A DNA stretch of 64,000 bases from Epithemia pelagica (taxonomy: Eukaryota > Bacillariophyta > Bacillariophyceae > Surirellales > Surirellaceae), in assembly GCA_946965045.2 (NCBI GenBank), contig OX337230.1:620001-684000 (forward strand), in the 5' to 3' direction. The translations under genes and the position numbers were made by a program. Numbering within the stretch: position 1 is the first letter of the stretch; the number at the start of each line of letters is the position of its first letter. The notes under the pieces are model-generated. The model was not told the DNA's origin. It saw only the letters and a list, made by a program, of their open reading frames with translations, and did no database searches. This document shows, in pieces, positions 20,355 through 31,500 of the stretch.

Positions 20355-22253
20355 TTAGTTTCCAAGAATCCCCAGTCGATGCAACAGGTCGGGATGCGGC
20401 GATGCTTGATATCGCTGCACCACTCGTTGCTTCAACTCCTGTACCAATGACGCCTGAAACAAGGGATAGGGATTGGAAAAGTTGAGTCGCTGGACGGCTC
20501 GACCCTGACGGACATGGGCCAAAAAGGCCAAACCCGTGTCGTAATTGTGACTATGCAACTTGGTCGTTCGATTCATGGCCTCCCAGGCTCGATGAATAAA
20601 AAAGAAATAGGTACTGGACGTCCGATACAGGCCCTTGACATCGTCATTCCGGGAATGATAACACTGCTTGTCCTCGAGATAGGCCGTCGTCGTCGTCGTG
20701 GCCGTGGCGGTGGACCCATGGACGACCGGACGCTGCGGTTCCGTTGGGGTTGCCGAATGGTCGACTGTACAACGACCAAAGGTAAAGCGCCGAAAGTTCA
20801 ATTCGTCAATTTGGTGCGGGTTCCTGTCATTGTCATTGTTAGTACGGCCCGTTTGATTCTGGAGAAACCAGGGCAAGGGGTGGCTGTATCCTGGTTTCCT
20901 TATGGGTGGGGGTAGATGTTGTCGATAGGGCAAGACCAAGTATTCGTCGACATCCCAATGGGCCAAAAATTCCGTTTCCCCCTGGTACCGTCTCAAGGCG
21001 GCATTGGTGGATATGAGTTGGGCGGTGTACAAGCGTCGAATATTGCCAAATTCACAGGCGGAATCGCGCTTGGGATACTGCACGTACGTCACAAGACCTT
21101 GTTGAATGTAGGGTTGACACACGTGGCGCACGGTACTATTCGAAGCCAGGGGACTGTCGTCGTAAATATAAAAGTGGTCCACAAGGTTCAAGGCCAAGTG
21201 ATATTCCAACCACAGTACCAATTCCATGGGATGAATGGACAGAGTTTGTCCATCGGATCCTCGCTCGTACACGAGGTTGACGCGGGTCATGAGGGAAAGC
21301 TTGTAATAGGGTTTGGTGGTTGGTTGCATGAGTCGTGGTGGAGGGGACCCTCGTGTCCCCACAGAAAAAGAAGAATCTTCATCGGGATAGTGGACATTGA
21401 CATGATTCTCCGTAACGGTCGGCCAGGCATGAGAACAAATGGGAATGTTGGAAATGCTGGGAATACCATTGGACAGTGTCACGAGAGCTGGATCCACGAG
21501 ACCCTGTGTGTTGTTATCCTTCCGCGGCGTGGAAACCTTTTCGTGGTTGGTCCAATTGTTGTTGGTGGTCGTCGTGTTCCAGAATCGCATGGATGGTTGC
21601 AACGACACAAACATGGTTGTTTGATTGGCTCCCCGCTGTGGTATGCGAGGACGCAGATGCCTGGGTATCGGACATTGAATCAAGACATAGGGCAATTGAA
21701 GGCCCAATTGTTGTCCGCGGGTGGGTTTGGATTTGGGCCGCAGGGGCAGGGAGGGGACGCGCGTTGCATTGTCAAAGACACAGTCAAAGGTAATGTTGGG
21801 CTGAAACAATTGATACAAATCAGCCTTGTCTTGCCAATGACAAAAGACATGACTCTCTGCCACCATCAAGAGTTGGGTGCGATCGTGGGACGCAAAGACT
21901 TCGGCCAAGTGCGGCAAAAAGTGCGATTGCGGGACTCGCGTCCATGGTTGGGGATAGTCGCGATAAAAACAATGGGCCGTACGACGGAAGCGTGATGATG
22001 TTCTTGTGTTTGTTGGAGTTGTGGTGATGTTGGATGATGCATGAGAGAAACTCGGCTTGGTTGGTCCTGGGACAAACAAATTGGGCGGTTCCACTGCTGG
22101 TGGCACAATACTATTAAAAGGATCGAACTGGGAGTTCCATCCAAGACGAGCCTGGTTCAATGCCAAGAGGAACATTGCCGTGGCAAGAATTGTCAATTTC
22201 CGACGTTTCCACCATGACCACGAACGAGAGACGATCATCCACCTCATGGTCAT
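20355..22253 (-). CDS. GT92 (DUF23) family glycosyltransferase, type II Golgi membrane protein
   Basis: 632 residues. A short basic cytoplasmic tail (WWKRRK) precedes one signal-anchor helix at about residues 20-37. A Thr/Asn-rich stem with several N-glycosylation sites follows. The catalytic half shows GT92 marks: WLEYHLALNLVDHFYIYDD near residue 348, LVTYVQYP, the DxD-like AHWDVDEYLVLP near 437, and a late His-rich segment (TKLHSHNYDTG). Known GT92 enzymes are galactosyltransferases acting on N-glycans, pectin or beta-glucans, so a Golgi sugar transferase is expected; donor and acceptor are unknown. Three Met codons lie in the first six residues, so the exact start is uncertain. The gene is divergent from a second Golgi-type transferase with 267 bp between starts. 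Confidence 0.85.
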   Translation of the reverse strand: MTMRWMIVSRSWSWWKRRKLTILATAMFLLALNQARLGWNSQFDPFNSIVPPAVEPPNLFVPGPTKPSFSHASSNITTTPTNTRTSSRFRRTAHCFYRDYPQPWTRVPQSHFLPHLAEVFASHDRTQLLMVAESHVFCHWQDKADLYQLFQPNITFDCVFDNATRVPSLPLRPKSKPTRGQQLGLQLPYVLIQCPIPRHLRPRIPQRGANQTTMFVSLQPSMRFWNTTTTNNNWTNHEKVSTPRKDNNTQGLVDPALVTLSNGIPSISNIPICSHAWPTVTENHVNVHYPDEDSSFSVGTRGSPPPRLMQPTTKPYYKLSLMTRVNLVYERGSDGQTLSIHPMELVLWLEYHLALNLVDHFYIYDDSPLASNSTVRHVCQPYIQQGLVTYVQYPKRDSACEFGNIRRLYTAQLISTNAALRRYQGETEFLAHWDVDEYLVLPYRQHLPPPIRKPGYSHPLPWFLQNQTGRTNNDNDRNPHQIDELNFRRFTFGRCTVDHSATPTEPQRPVVHGSTATATTTTTAYLEDKQCYHSRNDDVKGLYRTSSTYFFFIHRAWEAMNRTTKLHSHNYDTGLAFLAHVRQGRAVQRLNFSNPYPLFQASLVQELKQRVVQRYQASPHPDLLHRLGILGN

Positions 22254-22520
22254 CGGCTCTTTTTGCTAGACCCAGAACGAACGAAAACTTGCTGCTGCTC
22301 TGCTGCCACCATGGTGCTTTTGCCGTCCAGATCTCTTTTGGAAAAAATGAGACTCGGTCATCGGTCGCTTTTAGAAGGTCACAGTCAAAAATCCACATCC
22401 GCCTCTTAGTCGCGTTACCATCTCACAACAAAGATACCATGAACATATTAATAGGCTGCCGGTTCTGTACTCGTCGTCGTCGTCGTCGTTGTCATTTCTC
22501 TTTGATTAGTTCCAAGAGGC
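22254..22520. promoter_or_regulatory. Short divergent promoter between two glycosyltransferase genes
   Basis: The spacer is 267 bp and both genes start from it, so both promoters must lie within it or overlap the genes. A short GTCGTC repeat tract is near 22470. I see no recognised factor site. Confidence 0.45.
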
Positions 22521-24676
22521 ATGAAACGCAAGAATGCAGTGTTGTACCAATACCACCACAAGAAAACGAAAAAGAAGGGTTGTTGTTGTGGTGGTCGAAT
22601 AGTCTTGTCCACCTACACACTTGTCCATGGTCTGGCACTTGCCTCTCTCGGATGGATCCTGCTGCAAGCCTACCTGTACCACTATTCCCCCACCACCACC
22701 ACCAGCACTGATGTATCGTCACCGATCAATCACAGTCACGGCAAGTCCGCAGTCCGTCCGGATCCACGACAAAAACGACAAGCACAACCCCAATATCACA
22801 TGGTGTTTTCGACAAGCTGCAATGATCAACAACATTGGGAGTCCATTGTCTTTTTTTATCATGCCTACAAGGTCCAACAACCCGGCACTGTCACGCGGAT
22901 TCTCAGTGGTTGTACACCCCCACAAATGCAACACCAACGGCAAGTCTATCACGACTATGTGCAACCTCTGCGACGACAAGGACAACCGCCATTCAACACC
23001 ACCAATGGGAAACACGATGTTCAATTTTATCTCCACTTTGCCCCCGATTATGCCAAACTCCAAAAAGCGCACAATCATCCCTACAAATACATGAACAAAC
23101 GTACGTGTGGTAGTCAATGCAATTATGAAGGAAGATGAAGCAGACGAACACCATCCAGTGACATGCTTTGCGCGACTCTCTCACCACCCGTTACAACACT
23201 TTGCTTCTCTCACACAACTATCCAAAACAGCCTATGGATTGCGGCACTGGATGGAGCATTATCTCGTCAATACCTCCTCCTTCTCTTCTTCTCCTTCTTG
23301 GTCTTCTTCGAATACGTCGTCATCGTCACAACCACAATCCAATGCTCAATTCCAATTGCACGACGACGACATTGTCCTTCTCATGGATCCCGACATGATT
23401 TTGTTGCGACCTCTCACCCACGACTTTTCTCCTGTGGAACAATATTTGTGGGCAACTTCCAACAATCATCCTCCTACTACCACCTTTGTCCAACACGGTC
23501 GTCCCTTTGCCCAACAAGATGGCTACTTGTCCAATTCCTGGCAGACCTTGCCGAATCTCACGTACATTGTCCATGGCCATGACCACAACAACAACAACAA
23601 CAACAGCCATCCCTTTGCCTTGCCTTCGGGACACGATGGGCCCTTGTATTGGAATGCCGGACCACCCTATTTGGCGACCGTTCGTACGTACTTGCAAACG
23701 GCATTGCAAACAGCAATGGTGGAGAACGCCACCGTGCCACGTATAGTATTGTGTGGATGATCCATGCCTCTCTCTCACATCGTGGCTCTTGATTTTCTAC
23801 TCCACCGGGCTGAATGGGGCGAATGAAATGTTGTTTCGTTTCTTCGACCCATTTTGCTGTGTCTGTGCATGTGTCGGTCGGTCGGTCGGTGCAGGGGACA
23901 TGTACCGATTGGCGGTGAAATGGACCGAATTTGCGCCCCGTGTAGTTCAAGTGTATCCGGAACTCTTTGCGGAAATGTACGCCCTGATTTTGGCAGCGGT
24001 CGATTTGCAAATGCCCTTTACCTTGATTCAAAGCTTGGTTGTGTCCACCACAACCTCCACGTATGTGTCCACACCAACTCGTTGGTTTCTTGCTTTCGTC
24101 CCACCTGCTCGGGCAGCAGGACGGTCGACTCGATGGAGCCTGTGCCTGCAGTAGTTTACCAACCGTTTTGCTGTTCTTCTTCTGCTTCTTTTGTATTTTA
24201 GGAGTCGCGAAGGTTGGAAATTTATCGATGACTTACCCAACGAAAAGGCCTGCAACGACTTGTCGTCGTCTACCGGTAGTGATCCACCGTTCCAATTGCC
24301 AGTGGCGCTTCATTATTGCAAACGATATTTTTACGGCCCCATGTTCTTTTCCAAATACCGTCTCAAAAAGAACATTTTGAATTGCGACAAGCCCTTGATG
24401 GAACGACCGTCGGAACCCCTCCACACCGTTGTGGGACGTTACAATTATCGCTTGGCCACGACACCCCGAGCGGACCGGTCCGATTGGGACACCTTTCAAG
24501 CCGTGACTCATCCTTACAATCACCCCAAAACCGGCAAACGAGAAGCCTTTATGATTTGTGCCTTGACGCGGTACGTCAATCAAGCCGTGACACATTACAA
24601 GTTGGCCACGTGTCCCAAGGGGACGGCCAATTTGAATGAAACCTACACGGTATTCAAGGATCCGTCCAACACGTAG
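22521..24676 (+). CDS. SERGT/HPAT-like peptidyl O-glycosyltransferase, four exons
   Basis: The exons are 22521-23100, 23231-23740, 23895-24060 and 24202-24676, giving 576 residues. Donors are GTACGT, GTATAG and GTATGT; acceptors are CAG, CAG and TAG. The first join creates NKPYGLRHWMEHYL, the family-typical NKP-G-W block; the second gives ATVPRDMYRLAVKW; the third TSTSREGWKF. A basic tail and one signal-anchor helix (about residues 27-52) suggest a type II Golgi protein. HMVFSTSCNDQQHWES and the DPDMILLRPL metal-binding block fit the plant and algal serine galactosyl- and hydroxyproline arabinosyltransferase families (GT96/GT95). These modify hydroxyproline-rich or serine-rich cell-wall proteins. 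Which sugar is transferred cannot be decided here. Confidence 0.82.
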
Positions 24677-25998
24677 ATCAACAGTATTATTTTGTTGGCG
24701 GTGGAACCCTTCAACCGTTCTCCGCTTGGATTTGGCCTGCTCACCTTGTCAATCCACACTTGGAAAAGCTCGGTGTTGCTCGAGATAACACATACCAGCT
24801 CTCCATTGCCTCTTTTTGACCCGACTGAAACACGTGCGAATCCATTCCCCGTGCTGGCAAAGATAGAGGACGGTTATCGGGAGGGGAAAAGTGAAGAAGA
24901 AGAATCTTCTTCCGCTCGCAACGGTTCGGTCGGTTCACCCGCCTCGCCATTGCAGTGACCCAAAGTGGGGATCATGAGAGTTGTCATGGTGAGGAAACGA
25001 AAATGGGACACTAGAGTCCGATTCCACATCGACGGACAATTTCATGAATGACCTCAAAACGTGATCATGGTCATTCCAGAAAAAGCAAGGAACAGAAAGG
25101 AGAAAAGAACATCCAAAATATTGCTTTGGGAGAATATTCGACTGGATTTTAAAAAACAAGAACAAGTTCGAACAAGCAGCAAGCTGTGAGACACAATATA
25201 GTGGCATATACTGAAATGACATGGTGAACGTGAAGTCGTTGTTTTTCTTGCATCCAGCTTTTTGAGCATGGTTCTGTGTACAGTGGTATGACTATTCCAC
25301 AGTTTGCAATATCCAAGAGCTCCAACAGAGACTGGCAGAATGTCAATCCCCATTGTATCATAAAGCTGGCCTGATATTGTTCCAGAAAGCATGGCTAGAT
25401 ATTTAGAAAACAAGGTTGAACGAGATCAAAGCATATTAGAAGAGCAAAAATTCGAAACGTTTAGTATAAGCAAACAACAAAAGCCCATGGTGCGACTGTT
25501 CTGTTCCAATACTCTAGAACCAAAGCAATGTCGATATCCGTACGGATATGAACTCTGATGGAGACTTACGGTGTGTATAGTTTACCAGAAATGGTTCACA
25601 CCATGGATCGACAAGACTTGAATGGTTGGGGTATCCTCCTCCATGATGATGCTTCTTGTTGCAAGAGAACCCGGTAGAAAAGACCGTTGGAGTCTTTCCA
25701 TAAGTACCTGTAAGAAGAAATGTCTCACAATCCTATAATGCGGTCAGTGTGGAAACTCGGCGTCCACAATTTGCGCAGTTTTTCGAGGGACCTGGAGATT
25801 GAGAGACGACAAGAATCTGCAGCTCGCCGCGCGATTCGTATATTCGCGGGGCTGGCTGACTTGACCACGCGAGGCGACTCATCAGCCCTCATTGATCGGT
25901 GGAGGTGCGGATGGTTCAGGAACAGAGCATTCACAACTTACTCCATTGATCGGAATGGGGAACGATATAAAGACTATTGGTACCGTGTATGTTCAACC
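24677..25998. other. Long intergenic region
   Basis: About 1.3 kb. A frame that joins the next gene is open from 25720, but its first 93 residues look unlike a protein start and are treated here as 5' untranslated. Short frames on the minus strand (25054-25413) lack family features. I see no RNA gene or repeat. Confidence 0.4.
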
Positions 25999-28440
25999 AT
26001 GTTTTCACACAACATTGTTCTTTGGGTCCTTTTGCTGCAACTGGCGGTGTCACAGATCCGTCCTGGAACATGCTTTTCGTGGACGAATCTTGGAATCGAA
26101 ACATCCACAACAAGAAGAAAACACATCGCCACGGAATGGGTCACGAGATCACCATGGAGAAGGACACCTTCATTCCTCGCTTTATCCGTCAAACATTCGA
26201 TTCCGACAAGGAGGAGACGAACGCAAGGATCAATGTCAGGGCTCTCCACAAGGACGACGACGTTTTGTCGTCCAATGACTCCCGAAAACAACAACGAGGA
26301 CCTAGAGACACCCCGGATCCATGCTCCCATTGAGAATGACACAAGTACCAAGACTTCACTACAACAGAAGCAATCCTTGCAACGACTCTACTCGGACGCT
26401 GCCCGTATTCGTCGTTTGTACGGTCATGGGGCAGCCCAACCCCTCTATCAAGCCATTTTGAACCAGCAAGTACGAGCGACCAACGAGACGGATGCCTCCA
26501 CTGCGACACGCATTGCGGCCCTCTCGGATGTGAAACGATTGTCGCACGTGTTTGACCTCTCCGCCAACGACGCGATACCATTCCAACAACGAAAACCACG
26601 ACACCAATTGCTGCGCCAATTACGTCAGTCGTTGGCTCGGGCCAATTATACCACGGCGGCCATTCGAGACATGGTGGGCATTGCGAGTGCCCAACAGGGT
26701 CCCTTTTATGCCACGTGTCCCATTTATCTGTCCACCGTCTCGTCGTCGGCACGTTGGAGCGGACGACAACGAGCACCCCCTCTTGTGGAGACACCTGTCC
26801 AATGCTTGGTCTCTTTATTGTTGCTGGGATGGTCCCTTCCACAATCTCTGGTTCAATCCGTCCTGGGAGACGTCTTGTTTCACGTCTTGCACGACTTGCA
26901 ACTCCTTGAACTTTCTCCAGTGGACGATTCGTGCTTTGCACTCGTTTCCATCTTTCCATTGACAGTGACGAACAACCACAACAACAACACTGGCGCACAC
27001 GATACGAAGTCATTCGCCGGGTCGTCCCATACGACGACAACATCATCAACAACCACAACGCTTTGGATTGCCACCGATTGGCATCCCAATGTACTAGGAA
27101 CGACGCGACCCTTTGATCCCCCCGTCGAAACCGACGACAACAATGAGCCTGGGAAAGTAGCAGCAACACCTACAACACAAACACGAGAACCCGTGTATTA
27201 TATTGGTCCGGATTCCTTGGCCATGGTCCAACTCGCACTCCCTCCCATGATTCAATCCCTCAATGTTTCAGCCGGCGCGTCTTCCACTACTGCTGATGAT
27301 GATGACCATCTCTGGGTCATGGACGTTTGTACCGGTTCCGGTATACAAGCTCTGGTCAGTACGCACTTGGTGCAACAACGTCTGAAGGACATGGCGGCAG
27401 CGTCGAGCGAACAAGCACAGCCATGCCGTCGCCTTCTTCATGTGTCAACCATGGATTTGAATCCTCGAGCATTGGAGTGTACATTGTGGAACTTTTGCCT
27501 CAATGGATTTTTGGAAGAGAAAGAGAAGGACAATTCGCGGACCACCCCGTCTATGGTCTTGCACCAAATTCAGGGCAATGTGTGTCAACCACAATCCTCG
27601 TTTCATCTCCAATCCTTTGGCTCCTCCTCGAGTGTGGCCGATCCTGGTGGTTGGAAGCACTTTGCCACTCTATCTGCTCTCATGGACCATTTGTCGCCGA
27701 GTCCCGTTCCATTGACGGCATTGGTTGCCAATCCTCCCTTTGTCCCATCTCCTCCGAGACCTCCTCTCGAAACGGCGACTACCCCGCCCTCTAGTAGTAG
27801 TTCCTATGGCTTGTTCTCCACCTACATTCCCAGCCAGACGGAATCCTCCATCAATACAACCAACACGAGACGTGAATCGGGTGGTGGCGGTAGCACTGGG
27901 GATGAAGTCTGGACCGCCATTGTCGACCACCTGGTACAACCCTATTTGAGGCCCACGGGACGGGTGGCGATTGTTTCCGAATTCTTTTGGTCCCAGTATC
28001 CTACTGAACGACTGGAACAACTGTGTCAGACGCACCGTGAACAAAACATATTGTCCACTTCTACTGCTACCAATACAAGAACAACTTCTATCAAAACCCT
28101 GAACCTGCTCTTGGTCACCAATCAATATCCATTGGATTGCCTCACGTATGCACAACGGAGGTGCTTTGGGAAGGACCGTGTATCGTCATCGACCCCCGAC
28201 GTGGAGGAATGGAGAGCCTTTCTGACCCACCAATTGGGCTACACGGCCATGTCTCCCGGATTTCTCCTCGTCGATCGAAACAACAACAACACTTTCCGCA
28301 ATGAACATGACAAGGACCACACAACAAGTATTCACCATGCCATCATGCCTCGATCCAAGTACGGGTCATTGTGGACACCGTCCAATCCGATCGCCATGGA
28401 ACGCATGGCAAGCATCTTACAGGAGTACTTGAAATGGTGA
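25999..28440 (+). CDS. Class I SAM-dependent methyltransferase (DUF7059 plus MTS-like), probably secretory- or plastid-targeted
   Basis: 813 residues from the ATG at 25999, chosen because it starts a signal-peptide-like leader (FSHNIVLWVLLLQLAVSQ) ending near CFSW, a Phe-containing site such as diatom plastid leaders use. The frame is open 93 codons further upstream. The middle (about 26390-26930) resembles the DUF7059 region of bacterial methyltransferases (LARANYTTAAIRDMVG). The catalytic part has SAM motif I DVCTGSGIQAL near 27325, DLNPRALECTLWNF near 27455 and the NPPF motif near 27727, then GGGGSTGDEV near 27885. NPPF enzymes methylate amides or amines in proteins or nucleic acids (N6-A, N5-Gln, rRNA G). 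The target is unknown. Low-complexity inserts interrupt the domain, as elsewhere in this genome. Confidence 0.75.
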   Translation: MFSHNIVLWVLLLQLAVSQIRPGTCFSWTNLGIETSTTRRKHIATEWVTRSPWRRTPSFLALSVKHSIPTRRRRTQGSMSGLSTRTTTFCRPMTPENNNEDLETPRIHAPIENDTSTKTSLQQKQSLQRLYSDAARIRRLYGHGAAQPLYQAILNQQVRATNETDASTATRIAALSDVKRLSHVFDLSANDAIPFQQRKPRHQLLRQLRQSLARANYTTAAIRDMVGIASAQQGPFYATCPIYLSTVSSSARWSGRQRAPPLVETPVQCLVSLLLLGWSLPQSLVQSVLGDVLFHVLHDLQLLELSPVDDSCFALVSIFPLTVTNNHNNNTGAHDTKSFAGSSHTTTTSSTTTTLWIATDWHPNVLGTTRPFDPPVETDDNNEPGKVAATPTTQTREPVYYIGPDSLAMVQLALPPMIQSLNVSAGASSTTADDDDHLWVMDVCTGSGIQALVSTHLVQQRLKDMAAASSEQAQPCRRLLHVSTMDLNPRALECTLWNFCLNGFLEEKEKDNSRTTPSMVLHQIQGNVCQPQSSFHLQSFGSSSSVADPGGWKHFATLSALMDHLSPSPVPLTALVANPPFVPSPPRPPLETATTPPSSSSSYGLFSTYIPSQTESSINTTNTRRESGGGGSTGDEVWTAIVDHLVQPYLRPTGRVAIVSEFFWSQYPTERLEQLCQTHREQNILSTSTATNTRTTSIKTLNLLLVTNQYPLDCLTYAQRRCFGKDRVSSSTPDVEEWRAFLTHQLGYTAMSPGFLLVDRNNNNTFRNEHDKDHTTSIHHAIMPRSKYGSLWTPSNPIAMERMASILQEYLKW

Positions 28441-28572
28441 AGGGTGAAAATGTTGAAGACTGTAATTCCTGAATATCTTCAACATGCGAGGACATCGGCA
28501 ATCGATGTATTCCGTCACGTTCCCGGTTACGATCCATGAACCACATTGGCATGTTTGCATCCATTGGAACGC

Positions 28573-31500
28573 TCAACTGGGGTCATTCGTGGCAGGTTGT
28601 TGTTGCATGCTGTTCCGAATCAGTCGTTCCACTCGTTGCAATTCTTGTTCGGCGGCGTCGTCGTCGAGTGGACGGCATCGAGACCATGCCAATCGCACCG
28701 AGGTGAGTGTCGTGTCATCGGGATGGACGGGACGGTATCCATCCCGACTCCTCCATTGCATCATGCGTTCCACCAAGGCCGTCGCTTCGTTGGCTGCACC
28801 CCGACGGGCCCAGGCCTGAATGCAGGAATTGTACGTGATGCGGTCGGGTTGCAAGCCCACGACACCACCCGCCATGGTTTGCTCTTCCAATAAGTCCAAG
28901 AGAGTTTGCGCCCGTTGCGGTGCGTGGGCGTGACGACTCGTGGCCCAGGCGCCCACCAGAGAATTGTACGTGACCAAGTCGGGACGACAGGCCGTATCAT
29001 TCCGTTCTTGCATGATGCGCAACAGAGATTCGGCTCGCAAAGGACCATCGGATACGCGAGCATTTTTCCAAGCCAAAATTGCCGCATTAAAACTACGTGT
29101 GGTCGGTTGCAAGGACGGGTCTCCCGCCTCGGCCTTGCGCATCATTTCAAACAAGAGTGCTTCGGCTCGTTCGGCTGCTGGGGCACCGGCATTGGATCGC
29201 GCATACGCATCCATGACCGCATTGTAAAACAATACCGTTGGTTTCGCATAGATCTTGCCTTGCTTGTACAATTGTTTGGTGTGATCCAACAGAGCCTGCG
29301 CTTGGCTCGCCCCTTGACGAGACGCACTTTTGGCATAGGCTTGAAGGACCGCCGAATACAACAAACTCGTGGGTTTGAAATGCCCCATACCATTCCGATA
29401 GCCCTCTTCGACTTGCTCCAAAATGTGTTGGGCAAGTTCCACGACATTGCCCACTCCCGTTTTGGTCAAGGCGTTTAAAAAGGTGGCCATGACATTGGAG
29501 TCGGGTCGTACTTGAACATGACCCTGATTGGTCGCATAGTCATTCATTTGTTCCAGTAGCTGTTTCGCTCGGAGGGCAGCCAATGGATCTCGTGTACTGG
29601 CAATGAGTTGAAACAATTGAAAAAAGATAATGGTATGGGGTGCCAGTTCGGGCGATTGTGTAGACAAGTAGAGCTTGTGCATGCGCTGTTCCAGTTCCAG
29701 ACAATGTTCCAGAATCGTAAAGGATTCCGTACATGTCTTGTTTGCGTGTCGTTGCCACGCTGCAATTTGCTCCTTGTCCTGTTGGCTACTGCTGCCATCC
29801 AAGGAGGCGGCGGCCGCGGCCTTGTTCCAGGCGGTCAAGACACTGCCAAAGGATTTGGCCGTGGGTAAATACTTGACATGGCGCGTTTCTTCCCACAAAC
29901 CTTGCAATTCATCCAACAATTGTTCGGCACGAATGGCCGCCTCCACCGTTCCACAGTGCGCCCACACGGCCATGACGGATGTATACGTGACTTTGCACGG
30001 TCGTGTTTGATCCACGGCGGCATGGTCCTTTGTCGTCGTACTCGTCGTGGAGGATGCTACTGTGCGGGTGGTGCTGGTCGTATTGGTCGTACTGGGCGGC
30101 TCGTAATAGGATTGGTGTTGCATTTGCCGCAACAGGGTTTCGGCAATTTCGGCCGTGGTCGAACAGCTCGTCGTCGTACTACTGGCATTGCGATTGCTAT
30201 TATTATTCGTCCGGGAGTGTTCCTGTCGTTTTTCCAAGGCTTGTCCCAGCAAGTAAAGTATGGTATTCAAAAAGGCGGCATTGGGCCGCACGACACCCTG
30301 GTGGTGGTGTTGTTGTCGTGTCATGCGATTCCAAACCTCGAGGGGAGGAATGGCTTGGGCCGCCAAGACACTGGTATAGGTATACCAATCGGGTCGAAGA
30401 GTCTCGTCGTGGGTTTGGTGGTACAAATCTTCCAATTCGTGGAGCAAGCTGCGAATTTGTCGGACGCAGTGCGCTTGCAAGGCACGATTCGAGGAGGACG
30501 ACAACGAGTTTGACGACGACCAGGAGGAGGACGAGGACGACGAGGTTTCGATTTGTTCTTGTTGCGCTTGTTTCAAGGTTTGCGCCCAAGCATGAATGCA
30601 AGTGGTATACGAGACACGATTGGGTTGTACCGAACTGCCAGTGTGTTGTTTCATTTCCTGCAAGAGCGCTTGGGCTTCGGGTGCTTGTCCCGGTGTCTTG
30701 GCATAGGCCTTGAGACAGGTATTGTACGACACGACCGTGGGGTGAAGGACCGGATGGGCTTGCAATTGTCGCAAGACGGCCCGGGCCTTGAGTCCCGCCT
30801 GGGCATGACCCGAGTCGGCCCAGGCATTGAGGACGGCATTGTGCAATCGATCCGAGGGTGGTTTCTGGTTGTTCCATGAGGATCGGGCCAAGATTTGGTG
30901 CAAGAGGTGTTGCGCGGCTTGGGCATGGGCCACGCTACGCGCCTGGGCATGAGCATTCAAGACGGCACAATACGAGTATTCGTCTGCCATGACACGAGGG
31001 GCCAATTGCCACAATCGATGCAACCACACGTGGGCTTGTTCGGCTCCCTGCGACGAGGCTTGGCGAGACCATCCCAACATGACAATGTTGAAGGAAATGA
31101 CATCAAACAAGAAAGGGGCCGTATGGTTGTGGTTGTTGTTGATGGCAGAGCTGTTGACGTGACTGGCACTACGATTCAAATTGGATAGAACTGGCTCGAC
31201 GCGTTGCCACAACAAGGCATCGGCTTTGCGAACCGACTTGGGACTGTACCGAGAATGTCGCAACATGCGAGAGAGTTTTTGATTAAACGATAAAATGGCT
31301 TTGGCAGTGGCATTGGGAGAGGTGGAAGCAACAGACGATTTTCGGGCTGACCGTCGCCGTCGATGTTGTTTTGGGTTGGTTGGTTTGGTGTGGTTGCGAT
31401 TGAGATGGTGGTGTGCCGTTCCGAACCTGCGGCTGCTATTCTTGAGTGGACCGTGTTGGTGTTTTCCCTTGTGCCGTTTCGACGCCGAACCCTTGGATGT

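Noticed and set aside
25054-25413. Minus-strand frame of 119 codons
   Set aside because: No recognisable motif, isolated in a spacer; hydrophobic composition follows A/T-rich DNA.
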